A program made the translations under genes and the position numbers. A DNA stretch of 64,000 nt from the NCBI RefSeq assembly GCF_022458985.1, contig NC_061784.1:24920545-24984544 (forward strand), given 5' to 3'. The notes under the pieces were generated by a model. That model searched no databases. It saw only the letters and a program-made list of their open reading frames with translations, and was not told the origin of the DNA. Source of the stretch: Mugil cephalus (Eukaryota > Chordata > Actinopteri > Mugiliformes > Mugilidae). Positions 35,033 through 48,500 of this stretch are shown one piece after another; the stretch's first letter is position 1, and each line of letters begins with the position of its first letter.

Positions 35033-35200
35033 GTTGTGTAAGTGTGTGTGTGTGTGTGTGTCGTTGTGTGTTGTTGTGTGTCGTTGTGTGTCGTTGTGTG
35101 TCGTTGTGTAAGTGTGTGTGTGTGTGTGTGTGTCGTTGTGTGTTGCTGTGTGTCGTTGTGTGTCGTTGTGTAAGTGTGTGTGTCGTTGTGTAAGTGTGCC
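34640..35200. repeat. Compound GT / GTGTGTCGTTGTGTAA array
   Basis: Pure (GT)n blocks alternate with cgttgtgtaagtg and cgctgtgtgttgctg blocks for about 560 bp. Confidence 0.95.
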
Positions 35201-35579
35201 GTTTGTTGACAGTCAAACATCCATCACATCAGGATCAGATCTTCATCAGTTATTGACACAACAGCAGGACGAGGCCTCGGAGTGTGTCCTCTGTTTACGT
35301 CCACACGTCCCCCACTGGTCCCCAGACCACAGCATTTACATCTCAGACCGGAGGGGGGACGTGTTCCAACATGATCTAAAACATGATCTAAAACCTGGTT
35401 TCAATCCACGTGGAAGGTCTCGGATCACAGGTGTTAAACATACGGCCCGCGGCCCTAAAGCAGCCGTCACAGCCTCTGATCTGTTCCACGGTTCAGATCA
35501 TCAGACTGATTCACACATTACTCAACACAACAGACCCAGACCTCCGGGGTCCAACCACATGGAGACTGAGGAGGGGCCT

Positions 35580-35805
35580 CCTGGATCCAGACCTGGATCC
35601 AGACCTGGATCTAGACCTGGGACCAGACCTGGATCCAGACCTGGATCTAGACCTGGATCCAGACCTGGATCCAGACCTGGATCCAGACCTGGATCCAGAC
35701 CTGGATCCAGACCTGGATCCAGACCTGGATCTAAACCTGGATCTAAACCTGGGACCAGACCTGGATCTAGACCTGGATCTAGACCTGGGTCCAGACCTGG
35801 TCTGG
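35580..35805. repeat. 12-bp minisatellite (ggatccagacct)
   Basis: About 18 copies of a 12-bp unit with ggatct, gggacc and aaacct variants. Unit length divisible by three gives spurious long open frames on both strands. Confidence 0.95.
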
Positions 35806-36584
35806 ATCTGGAGTCCCTCAGTAATAGAGGCTGTTGACTCTTTGACTCTTCTCCCTCCGGCTCCAGCTGCTGCTTCATGTTTTCGTCGTGTTCGTCTCTG
35901 AACTGAAACGAAGGGGAACATGTGGAGCTGTGTTTCTTTCTAGGTTCTGATTCTGTTACGTTTCCCGTCACTCAGCAGGTTCATGAAACATGTAAAGAGA
36001 AAAATCTCTACACATGGAGACAGAGAGGAAGAAAAGGAAACTCTGCGAGAAATAGAAAACTGACGTAGAAAATAAACGATAAAGAAGAATATTTAACACA
36101 AGATGTAGATGTTAGATATATAATTTAAACACATTTTCAGTATTTTATTTAAGGGAGAATGTGATGAAACTCGTTCTATAAACACGTCGTCTGATTCATG
36201 TTCATGGAAATAAATGTCTCTGAGATCTGAATGATGTGAAACATGAAAACATGGGAAGTGAACGTCTCGTTATGCATAAACACACAGACTCAATTTTAAT
36301 TTTAATAATATATATATTTTAAATCAGAGCTCTGGACTCTGTGTTTCAGTAAATGCTGCATCATGTAACACGTCACTTTCTCCTGGTTCCATTGATAAAA
36401 TATAGGATTCAACACGACGACTTGTTATTTGTGACTGTGTTCCAGCTTCGATTCCTCCAGAACTAAACGTCGCTGTTTGGGTGGAGCTGAAGGAGACTTT
36501 AGTCTTTATGGAGCTCAGCTGTGCTCAGGGAGATTTGATCTTTAGGACGATGTGACAAGTCTAGAGAAATTAAGTTTCCTTCAA

Positions 36585-36760
36585 CCATCTACAGGAACCA
36601 GGAACCAGGAACCATATGTGGTAACGTGGTTCCTGGTTCCTCTCAGTGAGGTTTATCGTCATGTGGTTTTCATTGAGCCAATCAGAGAAGATCCAGGAAA
36701 CATCCTCAGGTCTAATCAGGGTCTAATGTGGTCTACAAGGTCCCCCCTCTGACCTGGTTT
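36585..36760 (+). mobile_element. Fold-back dispersed element, second copy of 10455-10615
   Basis: The reverse-orientation match includes gtggtaacgtggttcctggt, attgagccaatcagagaaga and gtctaatgtggtctacaagg. It is directly joined at about 36740 to the same teleost repeat seen in the foxi intron. Confidence 0.65.
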
Positions 36761-36854
36761 ATTAGGACCCATGAAGAAGAACAAGTGTCCTAATGTTTCT
36801 GATGTGATGATGTTGATGATGTTCTAATGTGACAAATACATGTTTACATTAGTT

Positions 36855-37955
36855 TAAGGACCAGGAACCAGATATGAGACCAGAACCAGATATGAGACCA
36901 GAACCAGATATGAGACCAGAACCAGATATGAGACCAGAACCAGACATGAGACCAGGAACCAGATATGAGACCAGGAACCAAGAACCAGATATGAGACCAG
37001 AACCAGATATGAGACCAGGAACCAGACATGAGACCAGAACCAGATATGAGACCAGGACCAGATATGAGACCAGGAACCAGATATGAGACCAGAACCAGAT
37101 ATGAGACCAGAACCAGACATGAGACCAGGAACCAGATATGAGACCAGGAACCAGGAACCAGATATGAGACCAGGAACCAGATATGAGACCAGGAACCAGA
37201 TATGAGACCAGAACCAGATATGAGACCAGGAACCAGATATGAGACCAGGAACCAGACATGAGACCAGAACCAAATATGAGACCAGGACCAGATATGAGAC
37301 CAGAACCAGATATGAGACCAGGAACCAGATATGAGACCAGAACCAGATATGAGACCAGAACCAGATATGAGACCAGGAACCAGATATGAGACCAGAACCA
37401 GATATGAGACCAGAACCAGACATGAGACCAGGAACCAGATATGAGACCAGGAACCAGGAACCAGATATGAGACCAGGAACCAGATATGAGACCAGGAACC
37501 AGATATGAGACCAGAACCAGATATGAGACCAGAACCAGATATGAGACCAGAACCAGACATGAGACCAGGAACCAGATATGAGACCAGGAACCAGACATGA
37601 GACCAGAACCAGACATGAGACCAGGAACCAGACATTAGACCAGAACCAGACATGAGACTAGGGACCAGATATGAGACCAGGAACCAGATATGAGACCAGG
37701 AACCAGACATTAGACCAGAACCAGACATGAGACCAGGAACCAGATATGAGACCAGGAACCAGGAACCAGATATGAGACCAGGAACCAGATATGAGACCAG
37801 GAACCAGATATGAGACCAGGAACCAGATATGAGACCAGGAACCAGACATGAGACCAGAACCAAATATGAGACCAGGACCAGATATGAGACCAGAACCAGA
37901 CATGAGACCAGAACCCAGATATGAGACCAGGAACCAGATGTGAGACCAGGAACGT
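36855..37955. repeat. 1.1-kb minisatellite (GAACCAGATATGAGACCAG)
   Basis: About 60 copies of 17-18 bp units (gaaccagatatgagaccag, plus aggaacc and gacatgag variants) with higher-order duplication: the block with ggaaccaggaaccagatatg recurs several times. Stop-free minus-strand frames here are a composition effect. Confidence 0.97.
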
Positions 37956-40096
37956 TAAAGGAGTTGAAACATGTCAGTTGGACCCGTAAACCCGTCTCTT
38001 CCGTCCTCTAATAAACTCTGTGGTGTTTCCAGGTGTTTCAGCCTGTGAAGGGTTAAAAGTTTTCAGGTTGTATTTGTTTAAAACGAAGTCTGTGTATCTG
38101 TGTTTTAATCCTCCACCGACTCATTAACAGTTTTCTGAGCCGCCCTGATGATCTGATGCCACGTTAACGGACGCAGCAGGAAGCATACGGGTCGTCTCCA
38201 TGAAGCCTGTCAGGATACCAGCATGACCACAGCAGCTCCAACCGCCGCCCCTCAGAGCCTCCACCCCCCGACTAATCCGGTCCATGGTTTACATCAACGA
38301 CATCAACTGCATTTGTTCCAACAAAAGCAGCTGATGTTCCTGAACTAAACACAAACTGAACTATAATGATCATCATATGTTTTATAATAGTTTATAATAG
38401 TTCAGTTAATTCAGTGGAAACACGTCATGATGTTCTTCTTTACAGGTTCATATGTTCTCACGGTCCTGGTCCTGGTCCTGGTCCTGGTCCTGGTCTCCTG
38501 GGGTGTCTCCCTCTCCAGGTTTCTGTCCCTGGGGCTGAGAGGACGAGGGACGAGCTGGATGAGTCTGAACAGGCCGGACTCTGAGGACCAGGGGCCGAAC
38601 AAGACCTGGATCTACTATTTACACGTACGTTTACACTATTCACCACCACGCAGTCAACAAAACAGATCCAGTAGATTATAATTATACATGGACAAAAGTT
38701 TAGAGACACCTTCACAGTCACTTCAATGAGAGACTGTCCTCAAACTTTTGACTGCATAGTATATATTGTATATATTTCACAGTTAATAGACTCTAATCAT
38801 TTTATAAATTCAATGTTACTAATACAAAAAATAGGGAAAAAATAACAGTGTATTAGTAAAAAACTGTTCTTTCTTCAAATGTGAATTTTATGACTTAAAA
38901 AATCAAATGAATTAAAGTAAATAGCGTAAATATAAAAGCAGTTAAAAGACAAACAGACACAGTCCTGGTAGAACTCCAAACCTTTAATTAATCATATTTA
39001 CATCCTCAATAAATCTGTGAAGAATTAATGGAGCTTTTTAATAAAATATTTAATACATATTAATGTAAATGTATTATTTTCATGTTAAATATGCAGCAGT
39101 TAAAACTTCAGCCTACAGACCAAACAACCAGGTGACGTTGGACCGTTTCTGTAGATTTCATTTTACTAGACAATAATTATATTTATCTTTCTTTTTACTA
39201 GTGGTTCTTAATGCTGTGGATCATTAAAGTCTAAATCTAATTAATAGTTTGCGTTAAACTTCTTCCGTGTAACTTGTTGACCTGTTTTAGAGATAATTAC
39301 TCAGTGGTGCTCTGTTGCCCCCATGTGGCCGAACAACCAACAACAAACGTTTACGACGTTTATCGCTGCAGTGTTTCCCAGCAACAAGGTCCGGGTTCGA
39401 GTCCAGCTCGTGCATGTTCTCCCTGTGTTCGGTGGGTTCTCTCCAGGTGTGAGTGTGAGTGGTTGTGTGTCTCAGTGTTTGTCCTGCGATGGACTGGAGA
39501 CGTGTCCAGGATGGACCCCGTCTCTCGCCCGGTGCCACCGGGATAAACTCCAGAACCCAGCGACCCTGGTGAGGACGAAGCCGTACTGATGCTGAGAATT
39601 AAACTTTATGTAACTTATATAAATATTCGTCTTTTCATTTCTGTTAATAGTGAAACTAAAGACATTATTTTTATAAATTCAATTTTAATAATGTAAAAAA
39701 CTGAAAAAATAAATGAATACTATTAAAGTATATGATGTAAATTTAAAAGCAGGTAAACAGCTTTTATCCTGAGGCTGAATCCTTTTTATCGGGGCAGTTG
39801 TGTTGTTTTATGACTCTTAGTTTATTAAAATATCTTAATGATCTCAAACACAGAACAAGCTTCAGACTCTTCACACGTCTTTTAATAATAAAAAGAAAAC
39901 AACGAACACATTTCACAAACATCATCTTTCATACAAAACAAACGCGGGTTTTTACAGACAGAAATCAGTCGTAGAAAAATATCATTTTTCCTCCAGCTGG
40001 GAAACTGAGCTCCACAAGGTGGTTAGCATTATCTTAGCACAAACACTGGCAACAGGTGGAAAGTGTTAGCGTGGCTGTAGGTGATCTCTGATTGGC
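37956..40096. other. foxi1-nhp2 intergenic, part 2, and nhp2 3' flank
   Basis: No convincing gene. Includes a ggtcctggtcct run (38461-38495), AT-rich unique DNA, and a SINE-like copy (39365-39590). The likely nhp2 poly(A) signal is a minus-strand ATTAAA near 39881. Confidence 0.5.
39365..39590 (+). mobile_element. tRNA-derived SINE-like retroposon copy (truncated)
   Basis: Contains a pol III box-B-like gggttcgagtccagc, then catgttctccctgtgttcgg, tgggttctctccaggtgtga, gcgatggactggagacgtgt and cccgtctctcgcccggtgcc. This is a layout I recognise from abundant teleost SINEs. The head is incomplete and several short gaps are likely. Confidence 0.65.
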
Positions 40097-41664
40097 TCAG
40101 AGGGCTTTGGGCAGGTTGGACACCTCGTCCATACACTCGTCGTAAGCGTCCTGATAATCCTGGTGAGGCTTGATGAGGATGACGCAGGTCGGCCTCTTGG
40201 AGCCCGCTGACGAACCCAGATCCTGATTTCAAAATAAAAGACAGACATGAAAAAAATTTAATGAAATAAAAAACAAACAAAATGATCTCGTAAATGTAAA
40301 TGTAAACGTGACCCTTAGGACAACTGTGATGTTAGCATGTCGTTAGCCTGGTTATTATATCTGTGATGTTAGCATGTCGTTAGCCTGGTATCATATTGTT
40401 AGCCTGGTTGTTATATCTGTGATGTTAGCATGTCGTTAGCCTGGTATCATTTTGTTAGCCTGGTTATTATATCTGTGATGTTAGCATTTCGTTAGCCTGG
40501 TATCATATTGTTAGCCTGGTTGTTATATCTGTGATGTTAGCATGTCGTTAGCCTGGTATCATTTTGTTAGCCTGGTTGTTATATCTGTGATGTTAGCATG
40601 TCGTTAGCCTGGTATCATATTGTTAGCCTGGTTATTATATCTGTGATGTTAGCATGACATTAGCCTGGTTATTATATTTGTGATGTTAGCATGCCGTTAG
40701 CCTGGAATCATATTGTTAGCCTGGTTGTTATATCTGTGATGTTAGCATGACATTAGCCTGGTATCATATTGTTAGCCTGGTTGTTATATCTGTGATGTTA
40801 GCTTGTTGTTATCCTAGTTGTCATCTAGTCGTTGCTGATGTGAAGGATCAGCTAACATGCTAACAGGCTACTAGGATAACAGCTAGCATGCTCACCACTT
40901 TGGAGGGGATGTAGGCGTAGGGCAGGTTCCTGTCCTCACACATGACCGGCAGGTGGCAGTAGACGTCGATGGGTAGAGTGTCTCCAGCCAACACAACAAT
41001 CCTGAGAGAACCAACATTAAAAGGCGTTAAATCATTAAAGAGTCTTCAGGGATTTAAAGTTTAAAGAGAGGACACTCACCCCTTCTCTCCCTTGTTGATG
41101 AACTTCTGAACTTCCTTCACTCCTCTCCGGATGTTCTTCACTTTAGCAGCTGCAAAAACAGCGGAACCAGATTACATTGAAAAATCATTCAATTCTTTAG
41201 ATCAGGTTAAACAGCTGGTTATTAACACCGCAGTCTGCAGGAGGAGCTCAACACAAGTCAGGTTTGCTTGTTCTGGGGATATGTTTTGTGCCGAATGAAT
41301 CAGAGTAATATGATTCGTAGTTACTGTGATCATAACCGCGTATGATTAATTTTAACAACCGATATAAACGAAGATCTTTAAATTCATGAGTATTTGAACC
41401 GGGTCAGATACGGGCTCGGTAACAAACAGCAGAAGCTGGCTTAGTGTTAGCAGCTAGCTCGTGGTTAGCTGGTAGCGTTCCTTCTTGTTCGTTCTCACCT
41501 TTTTTGACGCATTTGTAGAGCTTCTTGCTGAGTTTTCTGGAGGCCAGAGGCTGAGCGACCTGGTTCAGGTTCGCGATCAGCTCCTCGTAGGATTTCTCGG
41601 TCCCTCCGGGGGCCGCCGCCTCCTCCGCGTCCGCCGCCGCCTTCTCCTTCTTCACCTTCGTCAT
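40097..41664 (-). CDS. nhp2: H/ACA ribonucleoprotein subunit NHP2
   Basis: Core L7Ae-family protein of H/ACA snoRNPs (pseudouridylation) and telomerase RNP, nucleolar. Coding exons on the minus strand are 41664-41499, 41149-41080, 41001-40896 and 40222-40097; phases agree, giving 155 aa (human 153). Conserved blocks: YEELIANLNQVAQPLASRKL, KKLYKCVKK, RRGVKEVQKFINKGEKG, VVLAGDTLPIDVYCHLPVMC then EDRNLPYAYIPSK, and AGSKRPTCVILIKPHQDYQD then AYDECMDEV. The Lys/Ala-rich N-terminus is normal for the family. Intron 3 holds a minisatellite (40320-40830). Upstream flank 41760-41780 is a cttctt run. Human NHP2 is on 5q35, consistent with neighbours. Confidence 0.97.
40320..40830. repeat. Minisatellite in nhp2 intron 3
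   Basis: About nine copies of a roughly 56-bp unit made of tgatgttagcatgtcgttag, cctggtatcatattgttagc and ctggttgttatatctg. Copies lacking the middle module occur near 40660 and 40750. Confidence 0.95.
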
Positions 41665-42789
41665 CCTGACCGAGCTCTCCTACCAATAACCGACGGTCAA
41701 CAATAATCTTTAAATTCTTAGCTGCTCCTGCTTTCAACACGCGAAGAAGACCACATGTGCTTCTTCTTCTTCTTCTTCTACTACCGGTTGTCTGAAAGCG
41801 GAACATCAGCTGGCCCTTCAAAATAAAAGACGAGGCTGCTTCCTGTTTTTATTCATTTTTTATTTTCTTCTAAATATAATAAAACCGAATTTACATGATA
41901 TATTTACAGACACTTAAAGAGAAAATATTTAAAAAGAAATTTATAAATATATTAAAACAAATGTAATTTAAATAAATCCACCATAGACCATATTTAAATA
42001 TGGACATCACGTCTACGGATCTTTGCCAGTCCAGAAAAATCAGATCAAATGTACAGTCTTGAATGGCTTGAGAGTCTTTTTGAAGTCAGTCTGATCAGTG
42101 CGGTCTGAGGGCGGAGCTACGATATCGATGCCCCGCCCACACTTCCTCCATCAGTGCTTTTGTTTAATTAATACTACGCTCTGCTCCACCTCCACCAGCT
42201 ACGAGGATATGTTGGATTATACACTAAACTTATGTTTAAAAATTGGTTTTACAACTCACACCTCTTTATGGAGCTGTTGGCATGGCAACTGGTGGTCGCC
42301 ATTATGTCCCATCCTGTCACATCACATCAAATAATGAACTAAAACGAAACGCATCCAAAATAATAACACTTCATCATCCATGAACATTATATTAAATACC
42401 TAAAATTACTGAAACCGTTCTTGAAAAACTTGATTTGTCATATATTTTAGCGTTTGGATCAAGTCCCGCCCACTAGCATGGAGGGGGTGGAGCCTATGCA
42501 CTATACTGCAGCCTCCAGCCACCAGGGGGAGCTCTACTTGCTCCATATTTATACAGTCTATGATGGAAATAGTGAAAAGCTGTTTCAGGTTATTGAACGT
42601 TGGATTCAGCTTGAAGCAAAATACGTTTAATAGTAAAACTATAATAAAAAGAGGTTAATTAAATATTTAATAATACCTACAGAGCAAAGTGAATGAAATG
42701 AATATCTGATCAACATAAAAAGAATAAGATTAGAAGGTGCGGTTAGTCGTAAACAAATAACAGAATATTATTGTTTTGCTGTAACAGCG
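41665..42789. other. nhp2 upstream flank and PLAC8-like 3' flank
   Basis: The nhp2 promoter should lie just above 41664. A cttctt run is at 41760-41778. The remainder is AT-rich with tgcagcctccagccaccagg-type repeat DNA (42465-42570) resembling 9070-9135. No coding exon seen. Confidence 0.45.
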
Positions 42790-42939
42790 TCACCAGCGGG
42801 AGATGATGTCACCGAGCACCGTGGGAATCTCTCTCTTCTTCCTCTCCGTGGCCATCTGACACCAGACACAGGGCAGACAGAAGGTGGAGCACACACAGTC
42901 GTTGCACAAGGTTCCCTGAACGCACCACACAGAGGTTAT

Positions 42940-42998
<59 letters not shown>

Positions 42999-43721
42999 GT
43001 GGTTTTTAGCTGGATTAATAAACCCGGGTTCTCTGAATGTTCTAACATCAAACATTTGTTCTCGGTTCAGTTGTCAGTGCAGCATTTTTTTATGTCCCTA
43101 CTTTGATGCCGTAGCGCAGACGGACGTATGTCCTCATGGACATGGAGGCCGGAAAGACGCAACCACCACATATGTCCAGCAGGGGGAGACAGAGACACTG
43201 GTCGAAGTCTTTAGAGGTTTTACAGGCGAAGCAGGGAAAACACCAGAACGCGAAGCAGCCTGAAGACAAACATTCAGAAAATATTAATAATCAGTTTCAT
43301 CTTCACGTATTTACAGGCATTTATCTGTGTTTGTTTAATTACTCCTCGTAGTGACTGTTTACTTGTGTGTTGGTCCTTACACCATTCAAAGACATTTATT
43401 TAACTTAATTTTAATATATATGAGAAATCAATATGTAAATGAAGTGTAGATTTAAAGAAGCTGCTTAGAAAAACCAAACAAATAAAACAAACATTGAAAA
43501 TTTAAACTTAAACTAGCAAATATTTCAATGGATTTGGTGCCAAAGTGTGATCGTTACATCAAATGTGATATTTCAGCTTGAACAGAATCAATAAAGCGTA
43601 TTTAGGGTGTTACTGTACATTGCTTCATGTCTTGGCAGCAGTCGCAGATCCCAGACGCCCACTCAGCTGCATCCGAGGAAACCGCAGCGGACTGAGGCTG
43701 ACTCGACACCGGCCAGTCCAT
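42790..43721 (-). CDS. PLAC8-family cysteine-rich protein (PLAC8L1/cornifelin-like)
   Basis: Small Cys-rich protein of the PLAC8/cornifelin family; molecular role poorly defined. Exons on the minus strand are 43721-43619, 43259-43102 and 42915-42790; phases agree, giving 128 aa. Features: N-terminal WASGICDCCQDMKQCC, then FAFWCFPCFACKTSKDFDQC, LCLPLLDICGG, the family motif SMRTYVRLRYGIK, and a third-exon block GTLCNDCVCSTFCLPCVWCQ followed by MATERKKREI. These match the PLAC8 pattern of paired CC and C-x-x-C blocks and the Q-M/I-x-R-E/D end. A 5' UTR exon with donor ACAG|GTAACA is near 43886. PLAC8L1 on human 5q32 is the expected syntenic member, but the sequence also resembles PLAC8 and cornifelin, so no symbol is assigned. 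Intron 2 contains (AATC)n. Confidence 0.85.
42940..42997. repeat. (AATC)n microsatellite
   Basis: About fourteen uninterrupted aatc tetramers, in intron 2 of the PLAC8-like gene. Confidence 0.95.
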
Positions 43722-43886
43722 CCTCCACCCGGCCGACCTTAAATCCACAGATATCTGACTGCAGTTTGGTGTGGACGCTTCTCAGCTGCGGAGGTAACAG
43801 GTTCAACATAAAAGCCGAGAGTAGAATAAACAGTTCACGCTTTGTTACTGTGAAAACAACAAATAAAAGCAGTGACCGTGTTACCT

Positions 43887-45592
43887 GTCTGAGAGGAGGT
43901 CTGCTCTGATTGGGAGGTTTCTGACAAACTGGAAGTACGTGTTGAATTAGATTCTTTCTTCATGTCGTCACAGCCTCAAACACCAGCTTTTATTTTGACG
44001 TCAGACACAGGAAATACTTGATTTTTACTAGAAGTTATTTTATCTGCACCTTGTGCTTGGAAAATACAAATAAAGTTTAATAGAATTATTATTCTCATTC
44101 ACGTAGTGTTCGTCTGAGCGGCTGCAGTTCAGTGGTTTGTCCTCCAGGGGGAGACAAACAACATCAATCTGGTTCAGATCGAGACCTGAAGCTCATTCTG
44201 ATCATGTTCGATTCAGATTCAGAAAACAACACTGTTAAACAGCTCTGTTACATCTTGTTGTTGAAGAGGTCAAAGAGGAGGAGGAGGAGGAGGAGGACGC
44301 ATGTCTCACCTGTCTTATATTTCTAACCCCATCGTGTCTCGTGTCATGTTGCCAGGTCCTGACATTCTGTGGAGGCCGAGTCTGTTTTTCTTTTCTGGGG
44401 GTGGGAGTGGGGATTTATCCAAAGTTTGACTTGTTGTGGGGTCAAGTTAAACTTGTGGATGTTGGTGTGACAATCACCACTTTATTATTATGTTTTGTGT
44501 GGTGGCGCCTGGTGTGTCTGGGAAAGACTAGTGGACGACTAGTAAGTTAGAGTTTGAGTCTTTAGGTTGAGAGTGAACAAGTAACATCTGGTGAGGTTTG
44601 AACTGTGAACAACAACCTCTAAGTTTGTGGTAGAATTTGCTGGTGTTTGTTTTTAGTGTTGAGCCGACTGGAGGAACTGTGTGTGAACACCAGCAAATGC
44701 TTCGTTTCATGTGTGTGTGTGACCTTTAGTGCTGTAGGGAAGACGTCCTCATTCTGGTTTATAAGGTCGTGATGTTGATCGCTGGGTGGAGACAGGAACT
44801 CTGTGGTGTGGTGCCTCGCTGGTCCTCATCCATTTGTTTGTAGGTCGCACGGTCTCATTAAACTTGTAAGTTCTATGTGTGAACATTAGACAAAATAAGA
44901 CACAACTGAAACACTGAATATTCAGACCTGCCAAACACTACAAGAGAAACCAAGTCACAACGTTTTATTAAATCTCAGAATCACACGTGTCGTCTGCAAA
45001 AAAACGAATCTGAAACCATGAAGTCATGAAGTTAATGAAGAAGTTAAAGAACTCTCATCTAAGGACTTCACTAGTTCCACAAAGTTATTGACCTCTGACC
45101 TTTTACTGACTCATATTTAAACAGTGGAGTGGAGAATAGATTAGCATATAGCATTTAGCATGAAGCTATAACTGTCCGTAGACGTCCAGATAGATAGATA
45201 TATACATTATGTCTGTGTATAAATAACCTCAACAATAGTAGAGTAGATAGATAGATGGAGTTTAATTAATTAATATTTGAAGTTTTAAACAACAAACTTT
45301 TCTATTTTGTAAATATGTGACACATAAAACAATTACAAGTTTTAAAAAAATGAAATGACATTGAATAAAACTATACAAGACAAAAATGGCTAAATCAAAA
45401 ATGTCCGTAAACATTAACACTGGTTCTCTGGAGGAGGATCTTTACTGACACGGGTGCTGGTGTTTACTGTATCGGCTGTGAACGCAGCACGAATGAGTGA
45501 AGCTCTGTGAGTCTTTTGCAGTAGAATGTGAATGTGTTTAGAGTTCATTCATCAAGTGACTCCTTTAATGGTCGGAGGCGGAGACTGTGCAC
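43887..45592. other. PLAC8-like 5' flank and TIM receptor 3' flank
   Basis: A GGA run is at 44272-44300. The rest is unique AT-rich DNA. No coding exon seen. The 3' UTR of the TIM receptor lies at the right-hand end. Confidence 0.5.
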
Positions 45593-48500
45593 TCAGGGGC
45601 AGTACTCGTATTCTCCGCCTCTGTCTCCGCCCTCGTCGATCTGATAGATGTTTTCCACCGCTGAGCCTCGACTGTGCAGATGCAGCGTGGAGGAGGTGGA
45701 GGTGAACTGGACCGATGTACCGACCTGCTGCTGGACACTGAGACCGAGACACAACACGACCAAGTCAAAGACAACTACAAAACATAAATTAAAAACTGAC
45801 AGGAATAAAATACTAAAACAAAAACACGAAAGAGCCAACTCGACCCAGAACATGAGGTAAAACATGTAAGGACATCAGGAAAACTCAGGAAACATTTCTT
45901 CTTCTTCTTTTGTTGTTGGCCTTCCTCATAATTTGTCGTATTAAGTAAAAAACAGCTGCTGACTGAACTTATTTTAAAGCCTCAACTTGTACAAAACCTA
46001 CAGCTTCTTCTCTAAGCACTTAAATTACACACATATACATTGAAAATATTTTTAAAGTATAATTTATCTTTTTATGTGACAGTCATGTCGAGTAGCTGCT
46101 GGATTGACTCATTTAGAAAGAATTCTAAACATGAGGAACTTAATTCTGGACCGAGGTCATTGTTGTCGTCACAGTGTTTCCACATGGTTTTTGAAGCAAT
46201 GAGATAATGTTGATACTGTGATAATATCGTCATCGTCATCATGACATATTTTTGTCCATGATAATGACAAAACCAATGAAATGAAAACCTGACTCGGTGA
46301 CGACCCTGGTTCAGTATTTACCTTCCTGACATTTACTTTTTATTGTTTCCAGACATTTAGTTTGACGGTGAAGACGACAGTTGTGTGTCTGTGGCCGTTC
46401 TTCACCTCCACGTTCTTGGATTAAAGAGAACAGAACAAACAGGTTCACGTTCCTCAGTGTTACCCAGTGATTCATTTCCTGCATTTAACCTCAGTGGTGT
46501 CACTTCTTGTCTTCTTCCAAGAAATGCATAAATAAAAACTGGTGATGGAAACGATTACATTTGAAAAAAACTCTCACATCTCTAAAACATCTCTCATGAG
46601 GAGGTTTTTCAGACGCATCGATATAAAAGTTTATCTCTAATGTTCAATGGAAACACTTTTTTCGTTGGAGATGATGCAGGGGTCATGTGACCAGTTCATC
46701 TTCCTCAAAGTGACGAGAGTTTAAGAGAACGACGGGATATGACCAGACGAGACTTTACCAGAGATAAAACACCTTTCAGCGGAAACAAAGATACGCTGGA
46801 TTTTATCAACATTTCAGAAATATCGTTTTCATTTTGAGAAAAACTGAAACACAGTTAGTGTTTCTGCTTCAATAAAAGATTCTCTGAAGGTTTGAGTTCA
46901 ACGTTCTTTAAGATTAACTTGGAGTCCTTGAACATGAACTTCTCTAAAGACAAGTGAAAGGCTTCTTTGCATTAACTGAATTAAATCAGCTGAATGTTAA
47001 GTGATGATATTTACTTGTTGAGGTTTTGTGACTGTGAATACGACCGTTAGTTATGATCCATCTTCACATGTTCAGGGTTATGTTCTTGGTTATTAGAAGA
47101 CGGTAAGAACCTCAGTATTACTTGCTGAGGTTAACCAGTCACTTCATGGTTAGTCACATGACCCTACGCTTCGAGTGTGACATTTAAGACGTGACATTTT
47201 CAGAATGAAAACGTAAGAAACCTCAGATGTTTCTAAGTTCCTGTTTCTGCTTTAAGACGAAGATGGAAACTTAAAACCTGCTGCATCGACACTTTTGACA
47301 AAGCGCAATATTAAACACTGTGGTCAGCTTCAACATCGGCCAGGGGCGGGATATTATGGGATATTATAAAATATTAACCAATAAAATGACCAGAACATAA
47401 CGACTGTCAGTAGTTGTAGAGATTATATCACTCTGGAGACAACTGCAGCAGATGTTCAGTCTGAGATGTGTTGCTATTCTTCAAACCTCATCCTCTGATA
47501 ATCGGTTTCTGAACAAACAACTGATTAGAATATTTATCGCATGCGCTCTAGTCTGAACATTCAACCACCACCACCTGGTTTCCATCTGCAGATGATGAAC
47601 ATCTGATCATTTTTTGTCCGAGCAGAAAGTATTGATGCTGTGGTTTGTGTTCGACTCTGAGCTTCTGAGATCTGCCTTGTGGTTTGTGGTTTTCTGATCT
47701 CATTCTCATTGTTGAGTTTCTGTTTGAACAGACTCTGGCTCACAGCACATCTGAGTCAGTAACGGCTTGAATTTAAAGCGCTATAGCGAATCAGAGGGAT
47801 CATGAAGTGGGAGATCAAATCTGAGTCACTCACATTTTGTCGATTCTCCGACATCTTCTGGCTGCTGAGACACAAACAGGACGATCAGAGACAATTTTGT
47901 CTTCACAGCACGAAGTTTGTCAGCTTTGGAAAAACTTTAAACTCGTGGAACTCACCGACGACGACGAGTGCAGCGACTAGAACCACCGACCCGAACAGAA
48001 CGCACACCAGAACCACCACCAGAGTACCGGGTTCCTGTAGCAGAGACAACACATAGAGTTTCTATCTGGACATGATGATGAGTCTACAAACCCTAAAACC
48101 TAGCCTTAGCATTAACCTACCCTCATCCCTAGCCTTAGCATTAACCTAGCCTCATCCCTAGCCTTAGCATTAACCTAGCCTCATCCCTAGCCTTAGCATT
48201 AACCTAGTCTCATCCCTAGCCTTAGCATTACTCAACTAGCTCATCCTAGCCTAGCATTACCTAGCCTCATCCTACCTTAATTAACCTAGCCTCATCCCTA
48301 GCCTTAGCATTAACCTAGCCTCATCCCTAGCCTTAGCATTAACCTAGTCTCATCCCTAGCCTTAGCATTACTCCTAAACCTAGCCTCATCCCTAGCCTTA
48401 GCATTAACCTAGCCTCATCCCTAGCCTTAGCATTAACCTAGCCTCATCCCTAGCTTTAGCATTAACCTAGTCTCATCCCTAGCCTTAGCATTAACCTAGT

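Larger units (their letters stand above)
33431..36560. other. foxi1-nhp2 intergenic, repeat-rich, part 1
   Basis: No gene seen. Contains a 29-bp minisatellite (33930-34110), a compound GT-rich array (34640-35200), a MITE terminus (caggtgttaaacatacggcc, about 35428) followed by a 12-bp minisatellite (35580-35800), and AT-rich unique sequence. Confidence 0.6.

Noticed and set aside
34618-35220. Thr/His-rich frames of about 200 codons
   Set aside because: A GT/CA repeat translated; no coding evidence.
35112-35971. Pro-Gly-Ser / Arg-rich frames around 35.5-35.9 kb
   Set aside because: Arise from the 12-bp ggatccagacct minisatellite.
36844-37903. A 339-codon hydrophobic minus-strand frame resembling a membrane protein
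   Set aside because: Produced by a 17-18 bp tandem repeat lacking stops in several frames; no splice, promoter or homology support.
38366-38721. Possible exon with a TTTACAG acceptor near 38445
   Set aside because: The sequence is a ggtcctgg repeat followed by DNA with no conserved peptide and no matching neighbouring exon.
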